In this document: piece by piece, positions 26,645 through 36,524 of the stretch
Numbering within the stretch: position 1 is the first letter of the stretch
How the letters are laid out: every line of letters begins with the position of its first letter
DNA from: MADRE3 sp963718195
GTDB lineage: Bacteria; Desulfobacterota; Desulfobulbia; Desulfobulbales; Desulfocapsaceae
Direction of reading: 5' to 3'
Assembly: GCA_963718195.1 (NCBI GenBank)
Contig: CAVQYQ010000006.1
Span: forward strand, 310,001 to 374,000
Length of the DNA stretch: 64,000 nt
Translations under genes and position numbers: made by a program
Notes under the pieces: generated by a model
The model's database searches: none
The model's input: only the letters and a program-made list of their open reading frames with translations
Told to the model about the DNA's origin: nothing

Positions 26645-29247
26645 TGGTTATGACTGCTGTGCTTAAAACGCAGAAACAGGCGCTGGATGAGCTCTGGTCC
26701 CGTGGGTTGAGTGGAACCTCACTTTTAAAGGATCACAGCCTTCTTGCCGACAGTTTTGTCAGGGACTGTTATTTAAACATTGACCTTGAGGATTTGCCTT
26801 CACAGGTTGCCGTCCTGGCTCTTGGTGGTTACGGGCGACAGGAGCTTTTTCCGTTTTCAGATATCGATCTGATGATTCTTTTTCGACCCGGATTTCGGGA
26901 GCAGGTCAAAGAGGTTGCCGATGGCCTTCTCTACCCGCTTTGGGATACCGGCTATGAAGTTGGACATGGCGTCCGGACGATTGATGAATCTCTTGTCCAG
27001 GCAAGAGGGGACTTCGTCTTTCAGGTTGCTATGCTCGATGCCCGCCTTGTGGTTGGCTCTGAACTGTTATTCGCTGAGCTCATTGATGCTTACCGTCAGA
27101 ATTTTATCGAAGGGAGGCGCAATGAGTTTGTTCGAAATATGAACCGCTACATTGAGGAGCGAAGAGAGCGCTTCGGCAGTCACGGCTACCTTCTTGAGCC
27201 AAATATCAAAGAAAGCAAGGGCGGGTTGAGGGACCTGCAGTCAATGGTCTGGTCCGCCAAGGTGGTTTTTGGCATAGAGAGCATACAGGGGATTGTCGAT
27301 GCAGGATTTCTTCTCGACCAGGAGGGGGAGCGTTTCGAGGAGGCCCATAATATGCTGGTCAGGATACGGAATCGCCTCCACTACATCAGCGGAAGAAAGA
27401 ACGACCAGCTCTATTTTGAGCAACAGGAAGAAATGGCTGCCGCCTTTGGTTACAAGGAAGGGAAAGACGCACTGGTTGTGGAAAATTTCATGCGCGATGT
27501 CTATGCTCACCTACGCACCATTGCGGTAATCGCTGATCTTTTCTCTGACCATGTCAATGAGGTCCTCGGTCTCGGCGATGCAGGGCGGCAGACAGCTGAT
27601 CGTGAGATCGAAAACTGGATTGAGTTGAGGCGAAACCGGATTCACCTTGTCGCAGGTGCCCAGGAACGTGCGGCCAAACCGCATCTGCTAATGCGGGCAT
27701 TTCTTGCGGCTTCGCGCTATGGGGTCCCGGTACATCACCGGTCGAAGATGATGATAACCGAAAATCTTGGTCTGGTGACAGGCAAGGTCCGTTCATCACC
27801 TCGAATGGCCAAGCCCTTTCTGGCAATTCTTACCTCACCGGAAAATGTCCTGCCGGTCTTGGAAGCGATGCTTGAAACCGGTTTGCTTGGAGTCTATATT
27901 CCAGAGTTCGCCAGGATAGACGCCTTGGCTCAGCATGATGTTTATCATATCTATACGGTTGATCGTCATTCTATTCAGGCAGTTTCGGAACTCCACAAGG
28001 TTGTCGGCGAAGAACCTGAGATTGCAGCATGTGTACGCCGAAAGAGCCCGTTTTTCCTGGCTGCACTTTTACATGATATCGGCAAAAACTCCGGGAAAGA
28101 TCACTCCGATTATGGGGCTGACCTCGTGCAGACGGTCGGGGAGCGGCTCTGTCTTGACCCAAATGAGATCGATGATTTGAGTTTTCTTGTCAGGTTTCAC
28201 CTTTTTATTCCAGAAAATGCGCTGCGAAGGGATCTCAACGATACGGCCTTTATCAAGCGATGTGCCGAAACTATCGGCAGTTCGGAGCGGTTGGCGATGC
28301 TCTATCTTCTATCTGTTGCAGATTCCAAGGCTACCGGTCCTTCAGCGTGGAGTGACTGGAAAGCGACGCTGATGCGGGATATGTACCTGAAAGTGGACGC
28401 CTATCTTGCCCATATGGGTGACTCTGAAGATATGCCGGAGATGGTCGATCGCCAGTTCGAAGAAGGGGTTGCATGGTTGCGGGATCAGGTAATTGATCTG
28501 GTGAGCGATGAAAATGAACTGAGGATGGATGTGGATGATCTGTCGGCCGATTACCTGAATAGTTTTACTCCCGGAACCGTTGCTGAGCACCTGAAAATAC
28601 ATAGGGACTATTACCGGGTAATCAGACAGAAATCGCTGACTATTGCAGAAAAATCTGCTGACCATTGGTCTGTTCTGGTTATGTCTCGGGATACTCCAGG
28701 ACTGCTTGCGAAAATCTGCGGTGTGATGACCCTTAACAACCTTACGGTCGTAAACGCTCAGATTTTTACCTGGGTCGACGGGACCGTTGTAGATGTCATC
28801 GATGTCAGGCCGTCTGATGGCTTGTCTTTTGAGGAGCGGGACTGGCTGAAACTCAATAAAGATCTGGATAAGGCGGTAAGCCATCGGCTGGCACTCGGTT
28901 ACAGGCTCTATGAAAAGCTGAAAAACAGTTACAGTTATAAGCGGGAACTGACCGGGAGCCAGGATCAACGGGTGGTTCTGGATAATGATGGTTCTGATGA
29001 TTTCACCATTATTGAAGTTCATGCAACCGATCTTCCGGGACAGCTTTACAGGATTACGCAGATGCTGGCTGATTTTGGAATCAACATTCACAAGGCGTTT
29101 ATCGCCACAGAGATTGGCCAGCTGATAGATGTGTTCTACGTACTGGACAGAAACGGCGAACGAATCAAGGGAGAAGACTATCAGCGTGAGGTGATTAATG
29201 GCGTGCTCCACGCCATAGGAGCAACTGAAAACGAGGCACAAATATAA
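26644..29247 (+). CDS. glnD: PII uridylyltransferase / uridylyl-removing enzyme
   Basis: The 867-residue enzyme has the nucleotidyltransferase motif LALGGYGRQELFPFSDIDLM (G-G-Y-G-R and D-x-D). A PII-UTase region follows (LEPNIKESKGGLRDLQSM), then the HD hydrolase (FLAALLHDIGKNSGKDHSDY). Two C-terminal ACT domains are present (WSVLVMSRDTPGLLAKICGV and IIEVHATDLPGQLYRITQML). It attaches and removes UMP at PII Tyr51 in response to glutamine. It begins on the ATGA overlap with glnB. Confidence 0.97.
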   Translation: MVMTAVLKTQKQALDELWSRGLSGTSLLKDHSLLADSFVRDCYLNIDLEDLPSQVAVLALGGYGRQELFPFSDIDLMILFRPGFREQVKEVADGLLYPLWDTGYEVGHGVRTIDESLVQARGDFVFQVAMLDARLVVGSELLFAELIDAYRQNFIEGRRNEFVRNMNRYIEERRERFGSHGYLLEPNIKESKGGLRDLQSMVWSAKVVFGIESIQGIVDAGFLLDQEGERFEEAHNMLVRIRNRLHYISGRKNDQLYFEQQEEMAAAFGYKEGKDALVVENFMRDVYAHLRTIAVIADLFSDHVNEVLGLGDAGRQTADREIENWIELRRNRIHLVAGAQERAAKPHLLMRAFLAASRYGVPVHHRSKMMITENLGLVTGKVRSSPRMAKPFLAILTSPENVLPVLEAMLETGLLGVYIPEFARIDALAQHDVYHIYTVDRHSIQAVSELHKVVGEEPEIAACVRRKSPFFLAALLHDIGKNSGKDHSDYGADLVQTVGERLCLDPNEIDDLSFLVRFHLFIPENALRRDLNDTAFIKRCAETIGSSERLAMLYLLSVADSKATGPSAWSDWKATLMRDMYLKVDAYLAHMGDSEDMPEMVDRQFEEGVAWLRDQVIDLVSDENELRMDVDDLSADYLNSFTPGTVAEHLKIHRDYYRVIRQKSLTIAEKSADHWSVLVMSRDTPGLLAKICGVMTLNNLTVVNAQIFTWVDGTVVDVIDVRPSDGLSFEERDWLKLNKDLDKAVSHRLALGYRLYEKLKNSYSYKRELTGSQDQRVVLDNDGSDDFTIIEVHATDLPGQLYRITQMLADFGINIHKAFIATEIGQLIDVFYVLDRNGERIKGEDYQREVINGVLHAIGATENEAQI

Positions 29248-29253
29248 CAAATT

Positions 29254-29274
29254 TGTAATAAAATATAGTTTTGT
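29254..29274 (+). promoter_or_regulatory. Candidate shared operator upstream of glnA
   Basis: This 21-base AT-rich element begins TGTAATAAAATATA and ends TTTTGT, and resembles 24831-24850 before amtB. A second TGTAAC element lies at 29295-29307. The glnA ATG is about 100 bases downstream. Support is only by similarity between the two nitrogen promoters. Confidence 0.3.
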
Positions 29275-29377
29275 ATTTTTTTTCTTGCAGTTTTTGTAAC
29301 ATATTGGTAAACGAATGGTGACTGATTGAGATCAAATCAGACTATTACAGATCAACTATTCATAAGGAGATGTGGAA

Positions 29378-30709
29378 ATGACCAGAGACGAAATAATGAA
29401 AATCATCGAGGAGGAGAATATCCATTTTTTTCGACTCCAGTTTGTTGATATTTTCGGATTTATGAAAAATGTTGCGATTCCGCGCAGCCAGATAGAAAAA
29501 GCGCTGGATGGCAAAATGATGTTTGACGGTTCTTCAATTGATGGATTCGTTCGAATCGACGAGTCAGACATGTATTTGATTCCGGACTACGACACATTTG
29601 TCGTACTCCCCTGGAGAAACAAAGAAGGTATCGCTGCAGCCCGGATTATCTGTGATGTTTACATGTCAGATGGAGAGACACCGTTTGAAGGGTGTCCCCG
29701 TGTAAATCTCAAGCGCGTCCTGGCAGAGGCAAAAGATATGGGCTTCACCATGAATGTCGGAACCGAAGCTGAATTCTTCCTGTTCGAGCTTGATGAAAAT
29801 GGGCTGCCGACAACTGATACCAGTGATGTTGCCGGTTATTTTTCTCTTGATCCTGAAGACAAGGCAAATGATTGTCGTCGTGAGATCATTGAAACCCTGG
29901 AGAAAATGGGTTTTGAGATTGAAGCCTCCCACCATGAGGTCGCAGAAGGCCAGCATGAGATCAACTTCAAATACGCCGATGCTCTCACCTGTGCAGATAA
30001 TACCATCACCTTCAAGTGGGTTGTCAAGTCAATCGCTGCACGGTATGGCCTTTACGCAACCTTTATGCCAAAACCGATTTTTGGTATCAACGGTTCCGGA
30101 ATGCACACCAACCAGTCGCTGTTCAACCTGGATGGTACCAACGCATTCTTTGATGAATCTGCAGATCTGCAGCTTTCGCAAACCGCTTATAAATACATTG
30201 CTGGTATCCTGAAAAACGCGCCAAGTTTTGTTGCAGTAACAAACCCGCTTGTTAACTCCTACAAACGCCTTGTGCCTGGCTACGAAGCACCGGTGTATGC
30301 CGCATGGTCAGCATCTAACCGCTCAGCACTTGTCAGGATTCCAGCCGCTCGTGGCATGTCGACCAGAACTGAAGTGCGTTGCCCCGATCCAAGCACGAAC
30401 CCCTACCTGGCATTGGCGATGATGCTCAATGCTGGTCTTGACGGTATTAAAAATAATCTTCCCGTACCGGCATCAGTCGATAAGGATATCTTTGAAATGA
30501 ACGCCGAGCAGATGGCAGCAGAGGGTGTAACCGTGCTGCCGGGGAGCCTGAAAGAGGCAATTGATGAGTTCAAGGCGAACCCGATTTCAAAGGAGACCCT
30601 TGGAGAGCATATTTTTGAGAAATATATCGAAGCCAAAGAGGCGGAGTGGGATTCCTATCGTTGTGCCGTAACCGAATGGGAGCTTGAAAACTACCTCGCT
30701 ATTTACTAG
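29378..30709 (+). CDS. glnA: Glutamine synthetase, type I alpha
   Basis: The ~443-residue enzyme has MMFDGSSIDGF near the N-terminus, the metal-binding AEFFLFELDENG and HHEVAEGQHEINFKYADAL, the ATP region PKPIFGINGSGMHTNQSLF, and the catalytic NRSALVRIP with RTEVRCPDPSTNPYLALAMM. It condenses glutamate and ammonia. It lacks the NLYDLP adenylylation tyrosine motif; the equivalent region reads SVDKDIFEMNAEQ. Size and this absence assign it to the GSI-alpha class, not the GlnE-regulated beta class. The start at 29378 follows AAGGAGA by seven bases. A strong terminator follows. Confidence 0.96.
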   Translation: MTRDEIMKIIEEENIHFFRLQFVDIFGFMKNVAIPRSQIEKALDGKMMFDGSSIDGFVRIDESDMYLIPDYDTFVVLPWRNKEGIAAARIICDVYMSDGETPFEGCPRVNLKRVLAEAKDMGFTMNVGTEAEFFLFELDENGLPTTDTSDVAGYFSLDPEDKANDCRREIIETLEKMGFEIEASHHEVAEGQHEINFKYADALTCADNTITFKWVVKSIAARYGLYATFMPKPIFGINGSGMHTNQSLFNLDGTNAFFDESADLQLSQTAYKYIAGILKNAPSFVAVTNPLVNSYKRLVPGYEAPVYAAWSASNRSALVRIPAARGMSTRTEVRCPDPSTNPYLALAMMLNAGLDGIKNNLPVPASVDKDIFEMNAEQMAAEGVTVLPGSLKEAIDEFKANPISKETLGEHIFEKYIEAKEAEWDSYRCAVTEWELENYLAIY

Positions 30710-30741
30710 GTACCTCAGCCAGTAACCATACTCCTGGCGCT

Positions 30742-30786
30742 AAAGGGCTCACGTGTCATCCGGCATGTTGAGCCCTTTTTGTTTTT
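30742..30786 (+). terminator. Rho-independent terminator after glnA
   Basis: A perfect nine-base stem (AAGGGCTCA at 30743-30751, TGAGCCCTT at 30769-30777) encloses a 17-base loop and is followed by a T-rich run. It lies about 35 bases after the glnA stop and separates the nitrogen cluster from the DciA-like gene. Confidence 0.93.
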
Positions 30787-30862
30787 ATTCTGTGATAGCC
30801 GCTTGCCATAGAAGAGGTGAAGAGGTAAAAAGAGCTGTGATGAGGGACAGGAGCAACCGGCT

Positions 30863-31345
30863 ATGAACGACTCAATCAGGAGCAGGAAAACAGATAAGCT
30901 CTCCGTAACTTTGCCCGGCATAATGAGGGATAAAGGGTGGGAGCATAAGCTGGACCAGCATCGGGTTTTTGTTGACTGGCAGGAGCTTGTCGATGATCTC
31001 ACCGCGGCACATTCCCGGCCATTGAAAGTGGTTAAGGATGTGCTCTGGGTTGAAGTGGATAACTCTTCCTGGATGCAGCAGCTGCAGTATCAGAAATTTT
31101 ATCTGCTCGAGACCTTGAATGGATATTTGAAAATATCTTTTTTTTCAGATATTCGTTTTGTCGTTGAAGGGGAGAAGAGAGAAACGGTAGCGAAGAAAGA
31201 GCCCAAAATACGATTTGTCCCTCCATCACCCGCAGAAGTCGAGCGATTCAAAAAACAGATCAATTCTATCGAAGATGAAAAGATCAAAGAATCATTGATG
31301 CGTCTCTGGTATCTCTCCCAGGCCTGCAGGAAGGACGAAGAATGA
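30863..31345 (+). CDS. DUF721/DciA family protein
   Basis: This 160-residue protein resembles DUF721, the family containing the DciA helicase operator. Supporting stretches are LPGIMRDKGWEHKLDQHRVF, VDWQELVDDLTAAHSRPLKV and WVEVDNSSWMQQLQYQKFYL. DciA loads the replicative helicase in bacteria lacking DnaC/DnaI. The C-terminal half (residues ~100-160) is charged and helical. The ribosome site is AGGAGC. Confidence 0.75.
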   Translation: MNDSIRSRKTDKLSVTLPGIMRDKGWEHKLDQHRVFVDWQELVDDLTAAHSRPLKVVKDVLWVEVDNSSWMQQLQYQKFYLLETLNGYLKISFFSDIRFVVEGEKRETVAKKEPKIRFVPPSPAEVERFKKQINSIEDEKIKESLMRLWYLSQACRKDEE

Positions 31346-31432
31346 GTTTGAGCACAGGAGCAGGAAACAAAAACCCATGCAGATGTCTTTTGAGCAACAT
31401 CAGACGCCATATCAGCGTTATACGGAAATAAC

Positions 31433-33772
31433 ATGATCTACAGCAATATACTGGAATCCATCGGGAATACCCCCCTGATAACCATCAACCGCCTCAACCC
31501 CAACCAATCGGTTACAATTTTAGGTAAGCTCGAGTCACGAAATCCCGGTGGCTCAGTCAAGGAGCGTATTTCGCTTTCAATGATTGAGGCTGGTGAAAAG
31601 TCCGGTGACCTGACCAAGGATAAAATTGTCCTTGAAGCCACCAGCGGTAATACCGGTATTGGGCTGGCCATGGTGTGCGCCGCCAAGGGATATCGCTGTA
31701 CCCTGGTTATGCCCGAGTCCGCATCCATTGAGCGGCGAAAGATTATGCAGGCCTACGGTGCAGAAATCCTGCTGACCCCTGCCGCCCGGGCAACAGACGG
31801 GGCAATCGAAAAATCATATTCATTGGCGCGGGAGTATCCGGAACGTTATTTCTTGACAGATCAGTTCAATAATGAAGCAAACTGGGGTGCACATTATAAC
31901 CAGACCGGCCCTGAAATTTGGACCCAGACCGAAGGGAAGTTGACCCATTTGGTTGCAACCCTCGGTACGTCCGGAACGGTCATGGGATTGTGTGCCTGGT
32001 TCCAGGAGTTTCAACCCCATGTCCAGGTTGTCGCGGTTGAGCCGCATCTCGGCCATAAAATCCAGGGACTCAAAAATATGAAAGAGTCCTACAAGCCTGG
32101 AATTTTTGATAAAAAAGTTCCTCACACGATTGTCAACGTTGATGACCATGATGCCTTCAGCATGGCACGAAAACTTGCCCGTCATGAAGGAATGCTGGTC
32201 GGTATGAGTAGCGGTGCTGCAATGTTTGCAGCGATTGAATACAGCAAACATCTCGACAGCGGACTTGTTGTCGTCCTGCTGCCCGATGGTGGTGAGCGGT
32301 ACCTGAGTACACCGCTTTTCACTCCAAAGGATACATCGGTTAAGGAGAGAAAATCGCAGCTCCGTTTCTTTAACACCATGAGTAAAAAGAAGGAGCTGTT
32401 TATTCCTCAGAAAGAGGGTGAAGTCTCCTGCTACTCTTGTGGACCGACGGCCTATGAGCCGGCGAATCTCTCATTGTGTCGCAGATTTGTTGTCTCTGAT
32501 CTGATTGTACGGTACCTGGAGTCCAAGGAGTTTAAGGTGGTCTCGTACATGAATTTCACCGATCTGGACGACAACACGATTGAAGGATCAGAACGAGCAG
32601 GCGTGCCAATAAAGGAGTTTACCGGCCACTATATCAACAGCTTTCTCTCCGATATCGACACGCTGGGAGTCAGGAGGGCAAGTGGCTACCCAAAGGCATC
32701 AGAAAATGTTCAGGATATGATCGATATCAGCCATACATTGATGCATAAAGGCTATGCCTATGAAAAGCACGGTTCTATCTATTTTGATATCTCGAAATTT
32801 GCAAATTATGGCAGGCTTTCCGGTATTGACCTTTCCAAGATCCAGCTCGGAAAAACAGTTGACCTGGACAACTACGAGAAAGATAATCCCCGGGATTTTA
32901 CACTGCTCAAACGTTCTACCCTGTCAGAGCTGAAGAAAGGAATATTTTTTGAAACGGAGTGGGGCAATGTTCGGCCAAGCTGGCATATCGAGTGCTCAGC
33001 AATGTCTACCGGGCACCTGGGTGAGACACTTGACATCCACACCTCAAGTCGGGATCTGATGTTTCCTCACCATGAAAATGAAATTGCCATTGCCGAGGCC
33101 CTCACGGGTAAATCGCTTGCACGGTATTGGATGCACTCCGAGTTATTGCTGGTTGACGGTAAGAAGATGTCGAGTGAAAACGATAATGTGGTTACGCTCA
33201 AGGATCTTCTCGCCCAGGGGTTCACAGGTCGCGAGGTCAGGTTTCTGCTGCTGACGGTGCACTATAGAAAACCAATCAATTTTTCTATCAGGCGTCTCCA
33301 GAATGTCCGTACTGCACTTAAACGGCTCGACGAGTTTACCTGCAAGCTGCTCTGTCTGCCTCCGGGAAGGCCGCATCCGGAGGTAACAACCTATGTTTCA
33401 GCGATGGAAGAGCAGTTCTATAAGGCGATGGATGATGATCTAAATGTCTCACAGGCGATGGCCGCCATTTATAACTTTATCAAAAAGACAAATCCCATCC
33501 TGCAGGTAAACCATCTTGATCTCGATCAAAAAGGCTATATTCTCGAGAAACTGGCAAAGCTAAACCAGGTGTTGAAGATCTTCAAACTCAAGGGATGCCC
33601 GCTTGAGCCCGAAATTGATGCCCTTATTCAACTGCGTGAAAAAGCCCGTGTAGAAAAAGACTGGAAAACAGCAGATGAAGCAAGAAACGATCTTGCCGAA
33701 CGGGGAATATCTGTTATCGATACGGCAAACGGTCCTGTCTGGCAACGGATAAAAGATACGGTAGAGGATTAG
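31433..33772 (+). CDS. Fusion of cysteine synthase (CysK-type) with divergent cysteinyl-tRNA synthetase
   Basis: Residues 1-~295 are an O-acetylserine sulfhydrylase-type PLP enzyme: SIGNTPLITI, PLP lysine K43 in NPGGSVKERI, TSGNTGIG (~70-77), and GTSGTVMG. Residues ~305-779 are a full-length cysteinyl-tRNA synthetase fold. It keeps C336 (CGPT), WHIECSAM and FPHHENEIAIAEA, which supply the zinc ligands. The ATP signatures are altered: the HIGH position reads NLSL (345-348), KMSKS reads KMSSE (578-582), and the HGGGxD stretch reads HTSSRD. Thus aminoacylation is doubtful or unusual. The C-terminal helical domain is kept (EKDWKTADEARNDLAERGI). A separate normal cysS would be expected elsewhere. 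The frame is unbroken across the fusion point. Confidence 0.9.
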   Translation: MIYSNILESIGNTPLITINRLNPNQSVTILGKLESRNPGGSVKERISLSMIEAGEKSGDLTKDKIVLEATSGNTGIGLAMVCAAKGYRCTLVMPESASIERRKIMQAYGAEILLTPAARATDGAIEKSYSLAREYPERYFLTDQFNNEANWGAHYNQTGPEIWTQTEGKLTHLVATLGTSGTVMGLCAWFQEFQPHVQVVAVEPHLGHKIQGLKNMKESYKPGIFDKKVPHTIVNVDDHDAFSMARKLARHEGMLVGMSSGAAMFAAIEYSKHLDSGLVVVLLPDGGERYLSTPLFTPKDTSVKERKSQLRFFNTMSKKKELFIPQKEGEVSCYSCGPTAYEPANLSLCRRFVVSDLIVRYLESKEFKVVSYMNFTDLDDNTIEGSERAGVPIKEFTGHYINSFLSDIDTLGVRRASGYPKASENVQDMIDISHTLMHKGYAYEKHGSIYFDISKFANYGRLSGIDLSKIQLGKTVDLDNYEKDNPRDFTLLKRSTLSELKKGIFFETEWGNVRPSWHIECSAMSTGHLGETLDIHTSSRDLMFPHHENEIAIAEALTGKSLARYWMHSELLLVDGKKMSSENDNVVTLKDLLAQGFTGREVRFLLLTVHYRKPINFSIRRLQNVRTALKRLDEFTCKLLCLPPGRPHPEVTTYVSAMEEQFYKAMDDDLNVSQAMAAIYNFIKKTNPILQVNHLDLDQKGYILEKLAKLNQVLKIFKLKGCPLEPEIDALIQLREKARVEKDWKTADEARNDLAERGISVIDTANGPVWQRIKDTVED

Positions 33773-33893
33773 CGTATCGCGAAAATCCGGTTGCTTTTTA
33801 ATGATCTTTTTGTAATATACGGCGTCTTTATATCCGGATCATTGCACTCTTCCGGAAAATAATGCATATTTCACCAGATATACATCACACAAA

Positions 33894-33970
<77 letters not shown>

Positions 33971-33972
33971 AT

Positions 33973-34013
33973 AAAAAAACGGGTTGGGTCATTTTGGTTT
34001 AACCCGTTTTTTA
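33973..34013 (+). terminator. Rho-independent terminator after tRNA-Arg
   Basis: AAAAAACGGGTT (33974-33985) pairs with AACCCGTTTTTT (34001-34012) around a 15-base loop. The A and T runs on either side make it a likely bidirectional terminator, also serving the opposing SpoIIE-type gene ending at 34078. Confidence 0.9.
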
Positions 34014-34077
34014 TGTCTACAGTTTATTATCCCCACTCTTTCCCCGTTATTGAATCGAGCCTACATCACGGGACACC

Positions 34078-36495
34078 TTATTTGAAAGTTGCTACTAAAA
34101 TTGTAAAGTCATCTTCAAAATTATCATGGCTGTTGATACTTTGAATATGGTGGTATAAAGTATCTAATTGTGATCGGTCTTTTGGTTTTGAATGTCTCAT
34201 AAAATCAACAAATTCAGATAATTGCCATATCGAGCCATCTGGTCTTTGAACTTCGTAAACGCCGTCTGAAAAAATATATAGTGTCGCATTTTCGCCAACC
34301 AGATGTTTATCCTTTTTGTAATTTATATCCGGGATTGCCCCAATGACAGTATTGGCTGTCTTCAATGAAAGAAGTCTGGAGTCACCCTCTTGGTTATCAT
34401 CTATAAATAGTGCTGGCGGGTGACCACCACTTGCATATCTTAATTCACGAGTGCTTTTATTGTAGACGCCATACCATATCGTGAAAAACATACGATTATT
34501 TTCTTCACCAGGAAATGCATTATTTAGTGAAACCAATACTTGTGCAGGGTCTTTGAAATCCGTATCAGTTAGAGATTGGGAACGTAAAGCATTGATGACG
34601 GAAACCGACAGCAGGGCGGCCCCAACTCCGTGCCCGCTAACATCTAGCAAGTAGATCACAAAGTGGTTTTTATCCAGCCAGTAATAACCAAACGCATCAC
34701 CCCCCAGAGATGTTGAGGGAATAAATTTCCAATCAATGTTAATTTCCCCCTTCTGTAAAGGGGGTGGAAGTATATTCTTCACATATTCTGCCGCTTCTGA
34801 TAACTCCTGAGCGAGAAGTGAAAATGCCTGTTTTCTTTCATCTAAGGCATCCTCCAGTTCTTTTTCACGTTGCTTCAGGTCGCTAATATCTGAGTAGATT
34901 GCGACAGTTCCTCCATCCCCGGTCTTTCGTTCAGTTATCAAAATCCACTGACCACCGCTCCGTTTTTGGAGATGAGGCTCACCAGGATCATGATGAAGTG
35001 CCAAACGATCTGCTACCCACTCATTGATTCGGCCATCGGCATCAAGAATGTGCCCATTTTCGGCAGCTTTTCGAATGATTGTTTCAAACGTTGTTCCCGG
35101 CTCAATAGTGACGTCTGTGTTTGAATAGAGCAATTCGTGATATCTGGTGTTGCAGATCACTAATCGATCCTCGTGATCGAAAAACACGAATCCTTCAGAT
35201 GAATTTTCAATGGCATCAACGAGTCTTCGGCGAGCTGTTTCAATTTCACGTAAATTGTTTTCCTCAACTTCAATCATTGTGTCTCTGAAAACAACCAAAG
35301 CCTCTGTCATGCCACCGATTTCATCATTGCTCCCTGGAACTGGCAAAGACGCTCTGAGATCCCCCCCTGCTATCGCAAGCATACTATTGCTGAGTGCGGT
35401 TAATCTGGCAATCAGGTTACGTCCAACATAGAGCCAGACAATGAGAAGGGAGCATACGAGACTCATCGAAGCAAGCAGGATTAAAATAATACTGATTTTC
35501 TTCTGAACAGCATGTATCTGAAATGTCGCCTGAGAAATATTCAACTGGGTATCTCGAACAATCAATTCCACTAATTTGGTTAACTCTTGTGACAAATGGA
35601 TATTTTGGCGTTTCACTTTTTTGCCATCATTGATGAGAGTGATTTCATGTGCCCGCAACGAAGGCATGTTATCTTCTCCCTTGATAAACACATGAAAACG
35701 TTGAATTTCTGAAAGAATGAGCAGGTTAAGCTGAGACTCAACGACTTTTGACAGCGTGGCGAGAGCCTCCAATGACCACTGAGCACGAGACTTCGATATT
35801 TCAATGTCCTCATATTTTTCAGCAGCAGTAATCCCAATAAGGATGTGGTGAATTTCAGTGATGCTCTGATGGGTCTTCTGCAGCGAGGTAAGAAGGGTTT
35901 GTGATTCGATCAATTCCTTCTCGGCTATTGATCGATCTTCCGATGAGATTTTATCGTCATTAATGGTGGAACGCAATCGCTGGACATTATTATTTGTACT
36001 CGTCAGCCAAGGTACCAGTACATCAAGGATTTCCCCTTGTGCTTTGTCCATCCCATCCAGAAGTAAATCCTTATGCTCGGTCAGTGTAATACGTTCACCA
36101 ACGAGTGTGTATAATGTAAACAGGTTGGAACGTAACAATCCGAGGTTACTCTGCAACGAGTCAAGAGAATCAATTGCAAATTCATGGTTACGGAGAAGCA
36201 ACAAAAGTTCATCAATTGCTTCGAACTCGGTAGTTATCCTCCCCCAGCTTTGCGAACGTTGCTGTAGAGTACTGGCTGAAAGCAAGGTTGATGTTTCAGC
36301 AAGACTTCTTTCCACTCTTGAAGAGAGTTCTTGTGCCGCCAGAGCTGTCGGAACTCGTTGTTCGGTAACTTTATCAAGAAGGGATTGCACAATCCAAAAG
36401 CTGTATATTGCACCTCCGGTTGTGAGTACTGCAAAAGCACTGATGCCGATAAATGACAGTAGAAGGCGGCCACGAACCCCAAATCTTTTAAACAT
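34078..36495 (-). CDS. HAMP-PAS-SpoIIE (PP2C-type) sensor phosphatase
   Basis: The 805-residue membrane protein has an N-terminal segment (~11-33) and a long helical periplasmic sensor (~35-335) similar to four-helix TorS-type inputs. A second membrane segment lies at ~337-357, then HAMP (LTALSNSMLAIAGGDLRASL) and a PAS region (RRRLVDAIENSSEGFVFFDH). A coiled coil precedes the PP2C/SpoIIE domain: SLGGDAFGYYWLD, YLLDVSGHGVGAALLS, YASGGHPPALF and LYIFSDGVYE. The metal aspartates are present. Such phosphatases dephosphorylate anti-sigma antagonists, but no partner gene is in the window. It starts 29 bases after the solute-binding protein. Confidence 0.92.
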   Translation of the reverse strand: MFKRFGVRGRLLLSFIGISAFAVLTTGGAIYSFWIVQSLLDKVTEQRVPTALAAQELSSRVERSLAETSTLLSASTLQQRSQSWGRITTEFEAIDELLLLLRNHEFAIDSLDSLQSNLGLLRSNLFTLYTLVGERITLTEHKDLLLDGMDKAQGEILDVLVPWLTSTNNNVQRLRSTINDDKISSEDRSIAEKELIESQTLLTSLQKTHQSITEIHHILIGITAAEKYEDIEISKSRAQWSLEALATLSKVVESQLNLLILSEIQRFHVFIKGEDNMPSLRAHEITLINDGKKVKRQNIHLSQELTKLVELIVRDTQLNISQATFQIHAVQKKISIILILLASMSLVCSLLIVWLYVGRNLIARLTALSNSMLAIAGGDLRASLPVPGSNDEIGGMTEALVVFRDTMIEVEENNLREIETARRRLVDAIENSSEGFVFFDHEDRLVICNTRYHELLYSNTDVTIEPGTTFETIIRKAAENGHILDADGRINEWVADRLALHHDPGEPHLQKRSGGQWILITERKTGDGGTVAIYSDISDLKQREKELEDALDERKQAFSLLAQELSEAAEYVKNILPPPLQKGEINIDWKFIPSTSLGGDAFGYYWLDKNHFVIYLLDVSGHGVGAALLSVSVINALRSQSLTDTDFKDPAQVLVSLNNAFPGEENNRMFFTIWYGVYNKSTRELRYASGGHPPALFIDDNQEGDSRLLSLKTANTVIGAIPDINYKKDKHLVGENATLYIFSDGVYEVQRPDGSIWQLSEFVDFMRHSKPKDRSQLDTLYHHIQSINSHDNFEDDFTILVATFK

Positions 36496-36524
36496 ATTGA
36501 AAGTTAAGATCAGTAGTTAATGAA

